From assembly GCF_039523415.1 (NCBI RefSeq), contig NZ_BAAAFG010000012.1, positions 62,001 through 126,000 on the forward strand: a stretch of 64,000 nt of DNA, read 5' to 3'. Position numbers and translations under genes: made by a program. This DNA is from Gangjinia marincola. GTDB lineage: Bacteria > Bacteroidota > Bacteroidia > Flavobacteriales > Flavobacteriaceae. Position 1 is the first letter of the stretch. Each line of letters begins with the position of its first letter. The notes under the pieces were generated by a model that saw only the letters and a list, made by a program, of their open reading frames with translations, had not been told where the DNA came from and did not search any database. Positions 51,015 through 60,076 of this stretch are shown here, piece after piece.

Positions 51015-52205
51015 TTAGTTTAAAAACTCAAAGATTCCTGCTGCTCCTTGTCCTGTTCCTACGCACATGGTGACCATGCCGTATTTGCCTTTCATATCGC
51101 GTTTGCGCATTTCATCAAATAGCTGCACGGATAGTTTTGCTCCCGTACATCCCAATGGGTGACCCAATGCGATGGCTCCTCCGTTTACATTCACAATCTC
51201 TTGGTTAAGATCAAGTTCACGCATTACTGCTAAGGATTGTGAGGCAAACGCCTCATTCAATTCAATCAACTCAATTTGATCCTGGTTTAATCCTGCCAAG
51301 CGTAAAGCTTTTGGGATGGCTTTGACCGGGCCTATACCCATGAGACGAGGTTCAACTCCGGCAGCGGCATAATTTACCATGCGGGCGATAGGCTCTAGGT
51401 TCAATTCTTTCACCATATCTTCACTCATCACCATCACGAACGCGGCACCATCACTCATTTGTGAAGAGTTCCCTGCGGTGACACTTCCTTTAGCCGCAAA
51501 AACAGGCCGCAGTTTGTTCAGTACCTCTACACTTGTTCCTCTGCGTGGTCCCTCATCCTTAGTTACGGTGTACTTTTTAGTGTCCTTTTTACCCTGGTCA
51601 TTGACAAAGGTTTGTTCTACCTCAATCGGTACAATTTGGTCCTGAAACCTATCTTCATCTAACGCACTCAAGGCTTTCATGTGCGAGTGGTACGCAAATT
51701 CATCCTGATCTTCACGAGATACATTAAATTCATTCGCTACGGCTTCGGCCGTGTTCCCCATGCCCCAGTAATAATCCTCATGCCCTGCTTTGACGAGGTC
51801 ATAATTTAATTCGGGTTTAAATCCGGTCATGGGTACAGAGCTCATGCTTTCGGCTCCACCGGCAATAATACATTCAGCCATGCCTGATTGGATCTTCGCC
51901 ACTGCCATGCTGATGGTCTCAATCCCCGAGGAGCAAAATCGATTCACCGTTACTCCGGGAACGTCCACAATGTCCAGTCCCATTAAAGAAATAAGACGAC
52001 CCATGTTGAGTCCTTGTGAACCTTCAGGCATAGCGTTCCCCACGATCACATCATCGATGCGTGTTTTGTCAAATTCAGGCAACTCATTCATGAGGTGTTG
52101 AATAGTTTCTGCCGCCAGTTCATCGGCGCGTTTAAATCTAAATACCCCTTTAGGGGCTTTTCCTACTGCGGTACGGTATGCTTTTACGATGTATGCTGTT
52201 TTCAT
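51015..52205 (-). CDS. fadA: Acetyl-CoA C-acyltransferase (3-ketoacyl-CoA thiolase)
   Basis: Thiolase for the last step of beta-oxidation, 396 residues. The nucleophilic Cys is in NRFCSSGIETISMA, the catalytic His in GGAIALGHPLGCTGA and the second Cys in MVTMCVGTGQGAAG. The N-terminus AYIVKAYRTAVGKAPKG is standard. It partners with the FadB protein encoded upstream in the same operon as a trifunctional-type complex. A small four-helix-bundle gene has come in between the two. The first bases after its start region (CTTTTTTCTTAG on the plus strand) show no clear promoter, so read-through from the marR promoter is likely. Confidence 0.96.
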   Translation of the reverse strand: MKTAYIVKAYRTAVGKAPKGVFRFKRADELAAETIQHLMNELPEFDKTRIDDVIVGNAMPEGSQGLNMGRLISLMGLDIVDVPGVTVNRFCSSGIETISMAVAKIQSGMAECIIAGGAESMSSVPMTGFKPELNYDLVKAGHEDYYWGMGNTAEAVANEFNVSREDQDEFAYHSHMKALSALDEDRFQDQIVPIEVEQTFVNDQGKKDTKKYTVTKDEGPRRGTSVEVLNKLRPVFAAKGSVTAGNSSQMSDGAAFVMVMSEDMVKELNLEPIARMVNYAAAGVEPRLMGIGPVKAIPKALRLAGLNQDQIELIELNEAFASQSLAVMRELDLNQEIVNVNGGAIALGHPLGCTGAKLSVQLFDEMRKRDMKGKYGMVTMCVGTGQGAAGIFEFLN

Positions 52206-52250
52206 TCCTCTTTTTTCTTAGATTCAAGAGTCAGGATTCAAGAATCATGA

Positions 52251-52607
52251 CTACTTAAAACGTTCTATAAAATTGTATATCTTTTTTTGTAATCTAATAA
52301 TGTCATCTTCTAATTCTTTGAATTTAATTTCAGTAATAAAATCCTGTCTTCTAATGACGTTCAATTGTGTTTCCCATTCAAATGCCGAACCTAAACTATC
52401 TTCTAAATACTTTACCAAGTGCTTATCTGTACTCTTACTTGTGCCTTCGGCTATATTAGAAGCAATAGATACAGAACATCGATTCATTTGAGATCGAAGA
52501 CCATATTTTTCATAATCTGGAAATGTCGATGTTACGGAATAGGTCGCATCAATTAAATTCATGCTCTCTTTCCAAATATCTAGTTTCTTGAAATTATGTC
52601 TCGGCAT
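52251..52607 (-). CDS. Four helix bundle protein (23S rRNA IVP family) inside the fad operon
   Basis: A 118-residue all-helical protein of the S23/TIGR02436 family first seen in rRNA intervening sequences: KLDIWKESMNLIDATYSVT, YGLRSQMNRCSVSIASNIAEG (the family core) and a C-terminal helix RLQKKIYNFIERF. Function is unknown; it forms pentamers in known structures. It sits between fadB and fadA and is flanked by short imperfect repeats built from GATTC (52221-52254 and about 52613-52650). That and the unrelated role suggest insertion of a mobile or cassette-like unit into the operon. Confidence 0.9.
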   Translation of the reverse strand: MPRHNFKKLDIWKESMNLIDATYSVTSTFPDYEKYGLRSQMNRCSVSIASNIAEGTSKSTDKHLVKYLEDSLGSAFEWETQLNVIRRQDFITEIKFKELEDDIIRLQKKIYNFIERFK

Positions 52608-52646
52608 AGATCCTGATTCCTGATTCTTCTAGTCGTGAATCAATTA

Positions 52647-55055
52647 TTAGTTTCTAAGTGGCTTCCCTTTCTTCAACATATGCTGTAAACGTTCTAGTGT
52701 TTTTCGCTCTCCAGTTAAGGATAAGAAGGCTTCACGTTCCAAGTCGAGTAAGTATTGTTCTGATACTCGGGTTGGTTCAGATAAATCTCCTCCGGCCATG
52801 ACGTAAGCCAATTTATTCGCAATTTTTTCGTCGTGTTCAGAGATATATTGACTCGCCTCCATGCTGTTGGTTCCTACCATAAACATTCCCAGAGCCTGCT
52901 TACCTAATACCAATACATCCTTCCGCTTTACGGGTTGGGTATATCCCATATCTGCCATAAGGCGTGCGTGCGCTTTCGCGGAAGCGATCTGCCGGTCTTT
53001 ATTGACCACCACCACATCTTTACCCTGCTGAAGCAAATTCAAATCAAAGGCTTCATGTGCAGAGGTAGACACTTTTGCCATCCCAATAGTCAAAAAGTGC
53101 TCCTGAAGCACGTTAAGCTCCACATCTCCTTTTCTAAATTCATCCTGTGCTCTTAACGCCATTTCTTTAGAACCTCCACCGCCAGGAATCACTCCAACGC
53201 CAAATTCTACCAGTCCCATATAGGTCTCTGCTGCGGCAACTACCTTATCGGCGTGTAAGCTTAACTCACATCCACCACCTAAGGTCATTCCATGCGGAGC
53301 AGAAATTACGGGGATAGAAGAGTAGCGCATGCGCATCATGGTATCCTGAAAATACTTGACAGCCGCATTCAATTCGTCATATTCTTGCTCTGCCGCCATC
53401 ATAAAGATCATCCCGATGTTGGCACCAACCGAAAAGTTAGGGCCTTGATTCCCGACCACTACACCATCAAAGTCTTTTTCGGCCATGTCAATGGCTTTAT
53501 TCAATCCGGCGAGTACATCTCCACCAATGGTGTTCATCTTACTTTGAAACTCTACGTTTAGGATTCCGTCGCCCAGATCTTCCACCACTACGCCGCTGTT
53601 CTTAAAGACTTCGGCGCTTTTTCTAATGTTATCCAGGATGATAAAGGCATCTTGCCCCGGTACTTTAAGGTGATCCTTTTTAGAGATATCATAATAATAG
53701 GTAGCTCCGTTTTTTACTTCGTAGAACGATTTTTTTCCGCCAGAAACCATTTCATTTACCCAATCGGCAGGTTCAAACCCTTCGGCTTTCATGAGTTCAA
53801 TTCCTTTTTCCACCCCTATGGCATCCCAAATTTGAAACGGACCGTGTTCCCAGCCAAAACCGGCTTTCATGGCATCGTCAATCTTATAAATATCATCGGC
53901 AATCTCCGGAATGCGATGTTGTCCATACGCAAATAAGGCGGCAAAGCTCTTGCGGTAAAACGCACCAGCTTTATCCTTTCCGTCTACCAATACGCTAAAA
54001 CGGTCAATCACTTTATCGATGGACTTGGTAAGTTCCAGCGTCGCGAAAGAGGCTCTCTTGCTAGAACGATATTCCATACTATCTAAATCCAGCGTTTTGA
54101 TTTCGCTGCTACCGTCCTCTTTTCGTACTTTTTTATAGAAGCCCTGTCCTGTTTTGCTTCCTAACCATTTGTTATCCATCATGGTTTGGATAAAGCCCGG
54201 TAACTTGAATAAGTCGTGACGCTCATCTTTAGGGCAGTTTTCATAAATCCCGTTAGCCACATGCACTAAGGTGTCTAAACCAACCACATCTACGGTTCTA
54301 AAGGTGGCTGACTTTGGTCTACCAATTACTGGACCGGTAAGTTTATCAACTTCTTCAACCGTAAGGTCCATTTCTTGGACCATGTGAAACAAACTCATGA
54401 TAGAAAAGATCCCTATTCTATTCCCGATAAATGCCGGAGTATCTTTAGCAATTACAGAGGTTTTCCCTAAGAACTTATCGCCGTACTCATTTAAGAAATC
54501 GATTACGTGTGGGTTTGTTTTTGGACCCGGGATAATCTCAAATAATTTTAAATAACGCGGTGGGTTAAAAAAATGCGTTCCACAAAAATGCTGTTGAAAG
54601 TCCTCGCTTCGGCCTTCACTCATAAATTTGATGGGTATACCAGAAGTATTTGAAGTAATCAATGTACCCGGTGTACGATGCTTCTCCAAGTTGTCAAAGA
54701 CTTGCCTTTTAATGTCTAAGCGTTCTACCACTACTTCAATGATCCAATCTACCTTACTTACCTTAGAAATATCATCTTCTAAATTTCCGGTAGTGATTCT
54801 ACTCGCAAATTTTTGATTGTAAATTGGTGAGGGTTTTGATTTGAGCGAGGCTGCTAAAGCATCATTTACAATGCGATTTCTAACAACTTTATCATCCAGG
54901 GTAAGTCCCTGGGCTTTTTCTTTGTCGGTGAGTTCTCTGGGTACGATGTCCAGAAGTAACACTTCAACTCCTATATTGGCAAAATGGCAAGCGATCCCAC
55001 TTCCCATGATTCCGCTACCTATAACGGCGACTTTATTTATTCTACGTTTACTCAT
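52647..55055 (-). CDS. fadB: 3-hydroxyacyl-CoA dehydrogenase / enoyl-CoA hydratase (FadB-like fusion, dehydrogenase first)
   Basis: Bifunctional beta-oxidation enzyme, 802 residues. The N-terminal 3-hydroxyacyl-CoA dehydrogenase has the NAD motif IGSGIMGSGIACHFANIG and HFFNPPRYLKLFEI with the catalytic His. The enoyl-CoA hydratase part is C-terminal (GGGCELSLHADKVVAA, LVEFGVGVIPGGGGSKEMAL with the catalytic Glu). The order is reversed relative to E. coli FadB, as in FadN of Bacillus and in other Bacteroidota. The ATG is one base after the marR stop (TAA-type coupling), so it is translated with the regulator and shares its operator. Confidence 0.95.
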   Translation of the reverse strand: MSKRRINKVAVIGSGIMGSGIACHFANIGVEVLLLDIVPRELTDKEKAQGLTLDDKVVRNRIVNDALAASLKSKPSPIYNQKFASRITTGNLEDDISKVSKVDWIIEVVVERLDIKRQVFDNLEKHRTPGTLITSNTSGIPIKFMSEGRSEDFQQHFCGTHFFNPPRYLKLFEIIPGPKTNPHVIDFLNEYGDKFLGKTSVIAKDTPAFIGNRIGIFSIMSLFHMVQEMDLTVEEVDKLTGPVIGRPKSATFRTVDVVGLDTLVHVANGIYENCPKDERHDLFKLPGFIQTMMDNKWLGSKTGQGFYKKVRKEDGSSEIKTLDLDSMEYRSSKRASFATLELTKSIDKVIDRFSVLVDGKDKAGAFYRKSFAALFAYGQHRIPEIADDIYKIDDAMKAGFGWEHGPFQIWDAIGVEKGIELMKAEGFEPADWVNEMVSGGKKSFYEVKNGATYYYDISKKDHLKVPGQDAFIILDNIRKSAEVFKNSGVVVEDLGDGILNVEFQSKMNTIGGDVLAGLNKAIDMAEKDFDGVVVGNQGPNFSVGANIGMIFMMAAEQEYDELNAAVKYFQDTMMRMRYSSIPVISAPHGMTLGGGCELSLHADKVVAAAETYMGLVEFGVGVIPGGGGSKEMALRAQDEFRKGDVELNVLQEHFLTIGMAKVSTSAHEAFDLNLLQQGKDVVVVNKDRQIASAKAHARLMADMGYTQPVKRKDVLVLGKQALGMFMVGTNSMEASQYISEHDEKIANKLAYVMAGGDLSEPTRVSEQYLLDLEREAFLSLTGERKTLERLQHMLKKGKPLRN

Positions 55056-55056
55056 G

Positions 55057-55512
55057 TTATTTTGTAACAGTTTCAGGTTGATTGTATATTTTTTTGGTGG
55101 AGATTAACTCCATGATCGTATGTGCTACTTCCTTAAAGGTACGCAAATCTTCTTCAGAGATGGCTTCTTGTACTGCCTCATCAAAGGTGAGCACTACGCG
55201 CTTTGAAAAGTCACGCATTTCCTTACCGAAATCTGTAAGATAAATCAGCACACTGCGTCCATCCAATGGATTTTTCTCCCGTCGTATTAATCCCTTGTCT
55301 TCCATATTTTTGAGTGTACGTGATAGACTGGTTGCTTCCATGCCCATCTTAGGGCCTAAAGCGGTAGAAGGTGTACCTTCTTCAGGATCTATACTTAATA
55401 ATGCAAATCCAGTAGCCATAGTACTTCCTTTAGTGCCGGCTTCTTCATTATACATCTTTGCCACGGCCATCCAGGTTGCTCTCAATACGTAATCAATGGT
55501 TTTTTCTCTCAT
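55057..55512 (-). CDS. MarR family transcriptional regulator heading the beta-oxidation operon
   Basis: A 151-residue winged helix regulator: helix-turn-helix at about 55-90 (TALGPKMGMEATSLSRTLKNMEDKGLIRRE) and wing KNPLDGRSVLIYLTDFG. I chose the ATG at 55512 because an exact -7 box lies just upstream of it. The longer start at 55533 would place the first codons inside the promoter and operator. A perfect palindrome overlaps the region just upstream of the box, so autoregulation, probably relieved by a fatty acyl-CoA, is likely. The effector is an inference from the target genes (fadB, fadA, acyl-CoA dehydrogenase). Confidence 0.93.
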   Translation of the reverse strand: MREKTIDYVLRATWMAVAKMYNEEAGTKGSTMATGFALLSIDPEEGTPSTALGPKMGMEATSLSRTLKNMEDKGLIRREKNPLDGRSVLIYLTDFGKEMRDFSKRVVLTFDEAVQEAISEEDLRTFKEVAHTIMELISTKKIYNQPETVTK

Positions 55513-55520
55513 GTAGGGAA

Positions 55521-55528
55521 CAAATATA
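55521..55528 (-). promoter_or_regulatory. -7 box TATATTTG of the marR-fad operon
   Basis: Exact TAnnTTTG on the minus strand, eight bases before the ATG, so the transcript is leaderless or nearly so. Confidence 0.7.
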
Positions 55529-55532
55529 CACA

Positions 55533-55558
55533 TATTTACTATGCGCGCATAGTAAATA
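55533..55558. promoter_or_regulatory. Perfect 26-bp palindrome, MarR operator candidate
   Basis: Two 13-base half-sites, TATTTACTATGCG and its exact complement, with no spacer. It lies four bases upstream of the -7 box of the marR operon, so a bound dimer would cover the -33 region. MarR proteins bind palindromes of this size. Confidence 0.75.
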
Positions 55559-55740
55559 ACAGAAAAAAATATGAATAAATAAAGATCGCGTATGATTGGA
55601 GACGTTTTGTTATCAATATGATAATTTTAACGTTAAGGATGTGTGCAATCATTAATCTGATCTTATGTAAGAATACACATTCTGTGATGTTGTCGTATAG
55701 CCCTCTTAATAATGTGTAAAATTTACTCTCTTGAATAATA

Positions 55741-55759
55741 TGTGTAAATAATTTACACA
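55741..55759. promoter_or_regulatory. Perfect 9-1-9 palindrome upstream of the GH74-like gene
   Basis: TGTGTAAAT-A-ATTTACACA, about 92 bases before the ATG at 55851. A close partial copy (TGTGTAAA-ATTTAC) lies about 28 bases upstream, at 55713-55726. The pair looks like tandem operators for an unknown regulator. The rest of 55559-55850 shows no gene. Confidence 0.5.
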
Positions 55760-55850
55760 ATGAATATAACGTAAAATGACAGATATCAGCTAGTTATTGT
55801 TATGGCGTCACTGTTGTGTTTATTAGTGATTAATCATCACTTACCCCCTC

Positions 55851-58259
55851 ATGAAAAATACTATCTCTTTCCTTTTACTAGTTCTATTAGTCACGTTTGC
55901 TACTGCACAAGGCGAATGGAAACAATTAAAGACTGGTGCCGGGGGCTGGATTACCGGTATGGACATTCATCCCAGTGGTTCACCACTCTACGCACGATCA
56001 GACGTTGCGGGAGCCTTTCGCTATAATGAAGATTCACAAGACTGGACACAAGTCGTTACTGCTTTTAGTATGCCCTCCAGTGAAATTGATGTTCAAAAAT
56101 ATGGCGGAGTGTTAAGTATAGTTTCGGCTCCCGGTAATCCCAATATTGCCTATATGGCGTTTGAAGAAGCTGTGTTTAGATCAACCAATCAGGGAACCAC
56201 CTGGGAAAAAACCAATCTACCAGCTATCGATCTCAACGCGAATGATGATACCTCTAAACTTTCAGGTGAACGCCTGGCTGTGGATCCGTTGGATGCTAAT
56301 GTGGTCTACCTCGGCTCTATAAATGACGGTCTTTTCTATACCCAAGATGGTGGTGACAACTGGGAGTTGGTCGCTGCAGTTCCCTTCGGCATAACAGAAC
56401 GGGGTGTAAGAGAAGTAAAATTTGACCCTTCTGGCGGAAGCACCAACGGAAAAACAAGTATTATTTATGTAAGTGTAGATGGCGAGGGTGTGTATAAATC
56501 TGTAGATGCTGGTGTTTCATGGGCTAACATAAATGTCCCTGCTTCTAATCCCATTATTCTGGATACTGAACTAACTCCAAGCGGAAAGCTCTATATCGTT
56601 GGTGAAGATGCCAGCGGAACTAGCTTTGGTGTGCTTGAATATGATGGGAATGCATGGAGATCGGTCTACGCCGAAGATGATCGAACCCTACTCAATATCG
56701 CTATCGATCCCTTTAATGAAAACAGAGCCTTGGTATTTAGTGAAGGTTTTGAAGATACTTATCAAACCGAAAATTTACTGGAAGCAACACCGGCATGGCA
56801 GTTTAAATCAACTGTACGTGCGGCAGACAATATCCCCTGGATGGCATGGTCTGATGGGAACTGGTTCACGATAGGCGAGGTATTTTTTGATCCGGTCAAT
56901 CAGGATCAACTATGGATCAGTCAGGGGATTGGCACTTGGAAAACGTCAGACTTATTTGATGATCAAATCACCTGGGTAGAAGAATCTAAAGGGCAGGAGC
57001 ATTTGGTGGCAAATGATGTGGTAGGATTACCCACAGGAGAAGCAGTAACCGCAAGTTGGGATCGTCCGCTTTTCTTTCATGATGATCTGGATGAATATCC
57101 AGCCACCTATCAACCTATCAATCGCTTTAATAGTTCCTGGTCCATTGATCAAAGTATTCAGGATCCCAACTTTTTAGTGGCTATTGTTGATGATCACCGC
57201 AATTGCTGTTTTGATGCCGGCACGCGCGGTTCAGGTTATTCTGAAGATGGCGGACAAACCTGGACCGAGTTTACTACTCAACCCGGAGGAGATACAAAGC
57301 AATTTGGAGTCATTGCAGTAAGCGCAGACAATAGCGATAACATCGTCTGGTTGCCTACCTTTAATCAACTTCCGTATTATACCACAAACCGTGGTGAAAC
57401 CTGGCAACAGGCATCAATCCCAGGGGAGTCTGGTAACTGCTGTCACAGTAATTTTTTCTTTGAGCGTGATGCGCTGGCTGCAGATCGTGTGGCTGAAAAT
57501 ACGTTTTACTTATACGATTTTGGGAACGGTGCCATACACCGCACTACTAATGGTGGAGCGAACTGGGAGACCTTATCGGGGTTAGACAGTCCATTTGCGT
57601 ATAATGTAAAACTGTTAAGCGTTCCAGGGCATGAGGGCCATTTGTTTTGGGCGAATGGAATTGAACAGGGTGTCAATTTAATCGAAGGATTGAAACGCTC
57701 TGTAGATGGAGGCGAAACCTGGACTGATATTCCAAACACTGATAAAGTACTTAATGTTGCTGTCGGAGCCGCAGAGGCGGGTGCAAATTATCCTACGATC
57801 TTTATCCAGGGAGAAGTCAATGGAAACTATGGAATTTATAAAAGTGCTGACGAAGGTGCAACCTGGACACAAATTGGGGATTATCCCTTAGGGATTTACG
57901 AAGCTGCTTCGGCATTTGAAGGAAATCCATTTATTCCGGGCGTGCTGTATGTTGGCCTTGGTGGAAGCGGTTTCGCGTACTATGAAGATCAAAATCTATT
58001 AACGGCGCCAGAGTCATCTTCGACTTTAATTCCTTCGGAAACTATTGAAATCTATCCAAATCCTGTTAAGAATATACTTGAGGTTAGCGGAATAGATCAG
58101 GCAAAATACACCATACACTCCTTAAGCGGAAGATCAGTTCAAGCCGGAAGCTTGGCGAACAACCAACCTATTGAAGTGGGGAATCTAACCAGCGGAATTT
58201 ATTTTATCACCATGACAACAACTACAGATGAGGTTACCTTGAAATTTATCAAAGAGTAA
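55851..58259 (+). CDS. T9SS-exported GH74-like beta-propeller protein
   Basis: Secreted protein of 802 residues. A signal peptide (to TFATAQ) is followed by GAGGWITGMDIHPSGSPLYA and RSDVAGAFRYNEDSQDW, which resembles the opening of GH74 xyloglucanases. At least six Asp-box type motifs follow (TQDGGDNWE, SVDAGVSW, SEDGGQTWTEF, TTNGGANWE, SVDGGETWTD, SADEGATWTQ), the pattern of BNR/sortilin/GH74 propellers. The C-terminal 75 residues form a type A sorting domain (IEIYPNPVKNILEVSG ... GIYFITMTTTTDEVTLKFIKE). Whether the catalytic acids of GH74 are kept cannot be judged by eye. A cysteine-rich pair (NCC) occurs twice in the second half. Confidence 0.85.
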   Translation: MKNTISFLLLVLLVTFATAQGEWKQLKTGAGGWITGMDIHPSGSPLYARSDVAGAFRYNEDSQDWTQVVTAFSMPSSEIDVQKYGGVLSIVSAPGNPNIAYMAFEEAVFRSTNQGTTWEKTNLPAIDLNANDDTSKLSGERLAVDPLDANVVYLGSINDGLFYTQDGGDNWELVAAVPFGITERGVREVKFDPSGGSTNGKTSIIYVSVDGEGVYKSVDAGVSWANINVPASNPIILDTELTPSGKLYIVGEDASGTSFGVLEYDGNAWRSVYAEDDRTLLNIAIDPFNENRALVFSEGFEDTYQTENLLEATPAWQFKSTVRAADNIPWMAWSDGNWFTIGEVFFDPVNQDQLWISQGIGTWKTSDLFDDQITWVEESKGQEHLVANDVVGLPTGEAVTASWDRPLFFHDDLDEYPATYQPINRFNSSWSIDQSIQDPNFLVAIVDDHRNCCFDAGTRGSGYSEDGGQTWTEFTTQPGGDTKQFGVIAVSADNSDNIVWLPTFNQLPYYTTNRGETWQQASIPGESGNCCHSNFFFERDALAADRVAENTFYLYDFGNGAIHRTTNGGANWETLSGLDSPFAYNVKLLSVPGHEGHLFWANGIEQGVNLIEGLKRSVDGGETWTDIPNTDKVLNVAVGAAEAGANYPTIFIQGEVNGNYGIYKSADEGATWTQIGDYPLGIYEAASAFEGNPFIPGVLYVGLGGSGFAYYEDQNLLTAPESSSTLIPSETIEIYPNPVKNILEVSGIDQAKYTIHSLSGRSVQAGSLANNQPIEVGNLTSGIYFITMTTTTDEVTLKFIKE

Positions 58260-58318
58260 ATTTTTGAATTTTCTTGATTTACAAAAAACTGTTTTAAAAG
58301 GACAATCTATGCTATAGC

Positions 58319-58342
58319 TGTCATATTGAGCTTGTCGAAATG
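58319..58342 (+). repeat. REP-type half element (TGTCATATTGAGCTTGTCGA)
   Basis: Matches the widespread flavobacterial TGTCATTCTGAGCTTGTCGAA-like element, single copy here, in the 195-bp gap before phzF. Confidence 0.45.
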
Positions 58343-58454
58343 TGCTATAGGTTAGTCTTTAAAAACGTTAGTAAGGCTTTGGTTAAATTAAGTCAAAATG
58401 ATCAGTTTGACAGCAAAGGGTATTTTTACGAAAGCTTCTTTGTATGTTTATCCC

Positions 58455-59249
58455 ATGAATATACCGCTTTATCAGGTTGATGCCTTCACCACCCAACTAT
58501 TTACAGGAAATCCTGCAGCCGTTTGCATACTAGAAGATTGGATAACAGATGAGCTTATGCAGCGCATTGCTGCGGAAAATAACCTAGCAGAAACTGCATT
58601 TGTCGTAAAAAAAGATGATGTCTACGAACTTCGTTGGTTTACCCCAATGACTGAGGTAGCTTTGTGTGGTCATGCCACCCTGGCAGCTGCTTTTGTGCTG
58701 TTTGAAGCATACGAAAAAGAAGCGTCGGTAATAAACTTCAAAACTGTGCACAGCGGGATGCTTCAGGTAACCCGAAAAGACAACCAAAGCTTTACCCTTA
58801 ATTTCCCGGTGGATACGATTAAAGAAATATCTTTAAAAGAGGATTATGCAACTGCTTTTGGAATTACACCCATCAAAGCATTTCAAGGTGCTTCAGATGT
58901 AATGCTTATTTATAAAAATCAATCTCAAATTGAACAGTTATCTCCTAACATGAGTATCATCAGCAGACTTAGTTCCCGCGGAGTTATTTGCACAGCGCCA
59001 GGAGATATGGTAGAGGTGGTTTCCAGATGGTTTGGTCCGCAGGTAGGCGTCCCCGAAGATCCTGTCACCGGTTCTGCACACACGACATTAGCGCTATATT
59101 GGTGCGAACAACTTAGTAGAAGTGCATTTACAGCAAAACAACTTTCTGCGCGTGGTGGTGAAATACACTGTTTACTCAAAGAGAATCGTGTAGAGCTGAC
59201 AGGAGGAGCGGTGTTGTATTTAAAGGGTATAATTTTTGTTGTAGAATAA
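58455..59249 (+). CDS. PhzF family isomerase/epimerase-like protein
   Basis: A 264-residue protein of the diaminopimelate-epimerase fold, PhzF family. Signatures are LYQVDAFTTQLFTGNPAAVC, the catalytic Glu in NNLAETAFVV, GHATLAAAFVLFE, and DPVTGSAHTTLA in the second half. The ATG at 58455 fits the conserved family start; the frame is open upstream to 58398, but that part is not conserved. In phenazine producers the enzyme isomerises DHHA, but most homologues outside phenazine clusters have unknown substrates, and no phenazine genes are seen here. Confidence 0.92.
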   Translation: MNIPLYQVDAFTTQLFTGNPAAVCILEDWITDELMQRIAAENNLAETAFVVKKDDVYELRWFTPMTEVALCGHATLAAAFVLFEAYEKEASVINFKTVHSGMLQVTRKDNQSFTLNFPVDTIKEISLKEDYATAFGITPIKAFQGASDVMLIYKNQSQIEQLSPNMSIISRLSSRGVICTAPGDMVEVVSRWFGPQVGVPEDPVTGSAHTTLALYWCEQLSRSAFTAKQLSARGGEIHCLLKENRVELTGGAVLYLKGIIFVVE

Positions 59250-59328
59250 TTGGTTTGATATAAATCCATTTGATCAGATAAGAATTACATCATTTTAGCT
59301 TAACTTAGTCTCATCTAAACAGAATAGC

Positions 59329-60015
59329 ATGAAAAAATTTTACGTTGTGATACTATTCGTATTGAGTTCATCCTTTATGTTAGCTCAAACCATATGGACC
59401 GGTGATAATATCGTGTTTACTAAAGCACCAAATGCTGACTGGACCTTAGAGGCTAATCAAGATAGAATCACCGATGATATTTGGCTTACTCGAAAAAATA
59501 ATCAGGGATTATTCAATATTAATCAAGAAGATGGTTATGTCACCGAAGTAAGCCCGACAGGAACTGAATGGGCCTTCGGTACAACTGCAGATATTAATAA
59601 CCTTACCTTTACTGATTGGGAAACCAGCCATGGTAGTAATCCGCCATCTACAGTAGATCAGGATATGGTACTGCATTTAATCGATGAGGATATTTATATT
59701 GATATTCGTTTTACCCAATGGGGACAACAAGGCGGTGGAGGAGGATCTTTTACCTATGAACGCTCTACAGATCAAAATCTCAACGTAGCATCATTTGATC
59801 AGGATGGTGTTCAGCTCTTTCCAAATCCTGCAAGAGATTTTATAGAGGTGAGGGGTTTAGATAGTCAAGCGCAAATCACCATTTATAACGTTATTGGTAA
59901 GAAGGTAAAACAACAAACTATTCAACCTAAACAGAAGATAAACCTGAGTGATCTATCCCCGGGCATTTATTTATGCAAAGTGAATGACACTACCTTCAAA
60001 TTACTCAAACAGTAG
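59329..60015 (+). CDS. Small T9SS type A cargo protein
   Basis: Secreted protein of 228 residues: signal peptide (to FMLAQ), one domain of about 130 residues rich in Trp and Asp (TIWTGDNIVFTKAPNADWTL, WLTRKNNQGLFNI, DEDIYIDIRFTQWGQQGGGG), then a type A sorting domain (VQLFPNPARDFIEVRGL ... GIYLCKVNDTTFKLLKQ). The central domain resembles those found in other flavobacterial secreted proteins of unknown function that end WGxxxGGGFxYxR. No catalytic motif. Confidence 0.88.
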   Translation: MKKFYVVILFVLSSSFMLAQTIWTGDNIVFTKAPNADWTLEANQDRITDDIWLTRKNNQGLFNINQEDGYVTEVSPTGTEWAFGTTADINNLTFTDWETSHGSNPPSTVDQDMVLHLIDEDIYIDIRFTQWGQQGGGGGSFTYERSTDQNLNVASFDQDGVQLFPNPARDFIEVRGLDSQAQITIYNVIGKKVKQQTIQPKQKINLSDLSPGIYLCKVNDTTFKLLKQ

Positions 60016-60076
60016 TTTTGTGATAATACTAAGACTGGTTTAGTCAGACAACAATTATCTTTCATGAAAAAAGAAA

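Noticed and set aside
55539..55760. 73-codon minus-strand frame upstream of marR
   Set aside because: It covers the operator palindromes and has a composition typical of AT-rich noncoding DNA.
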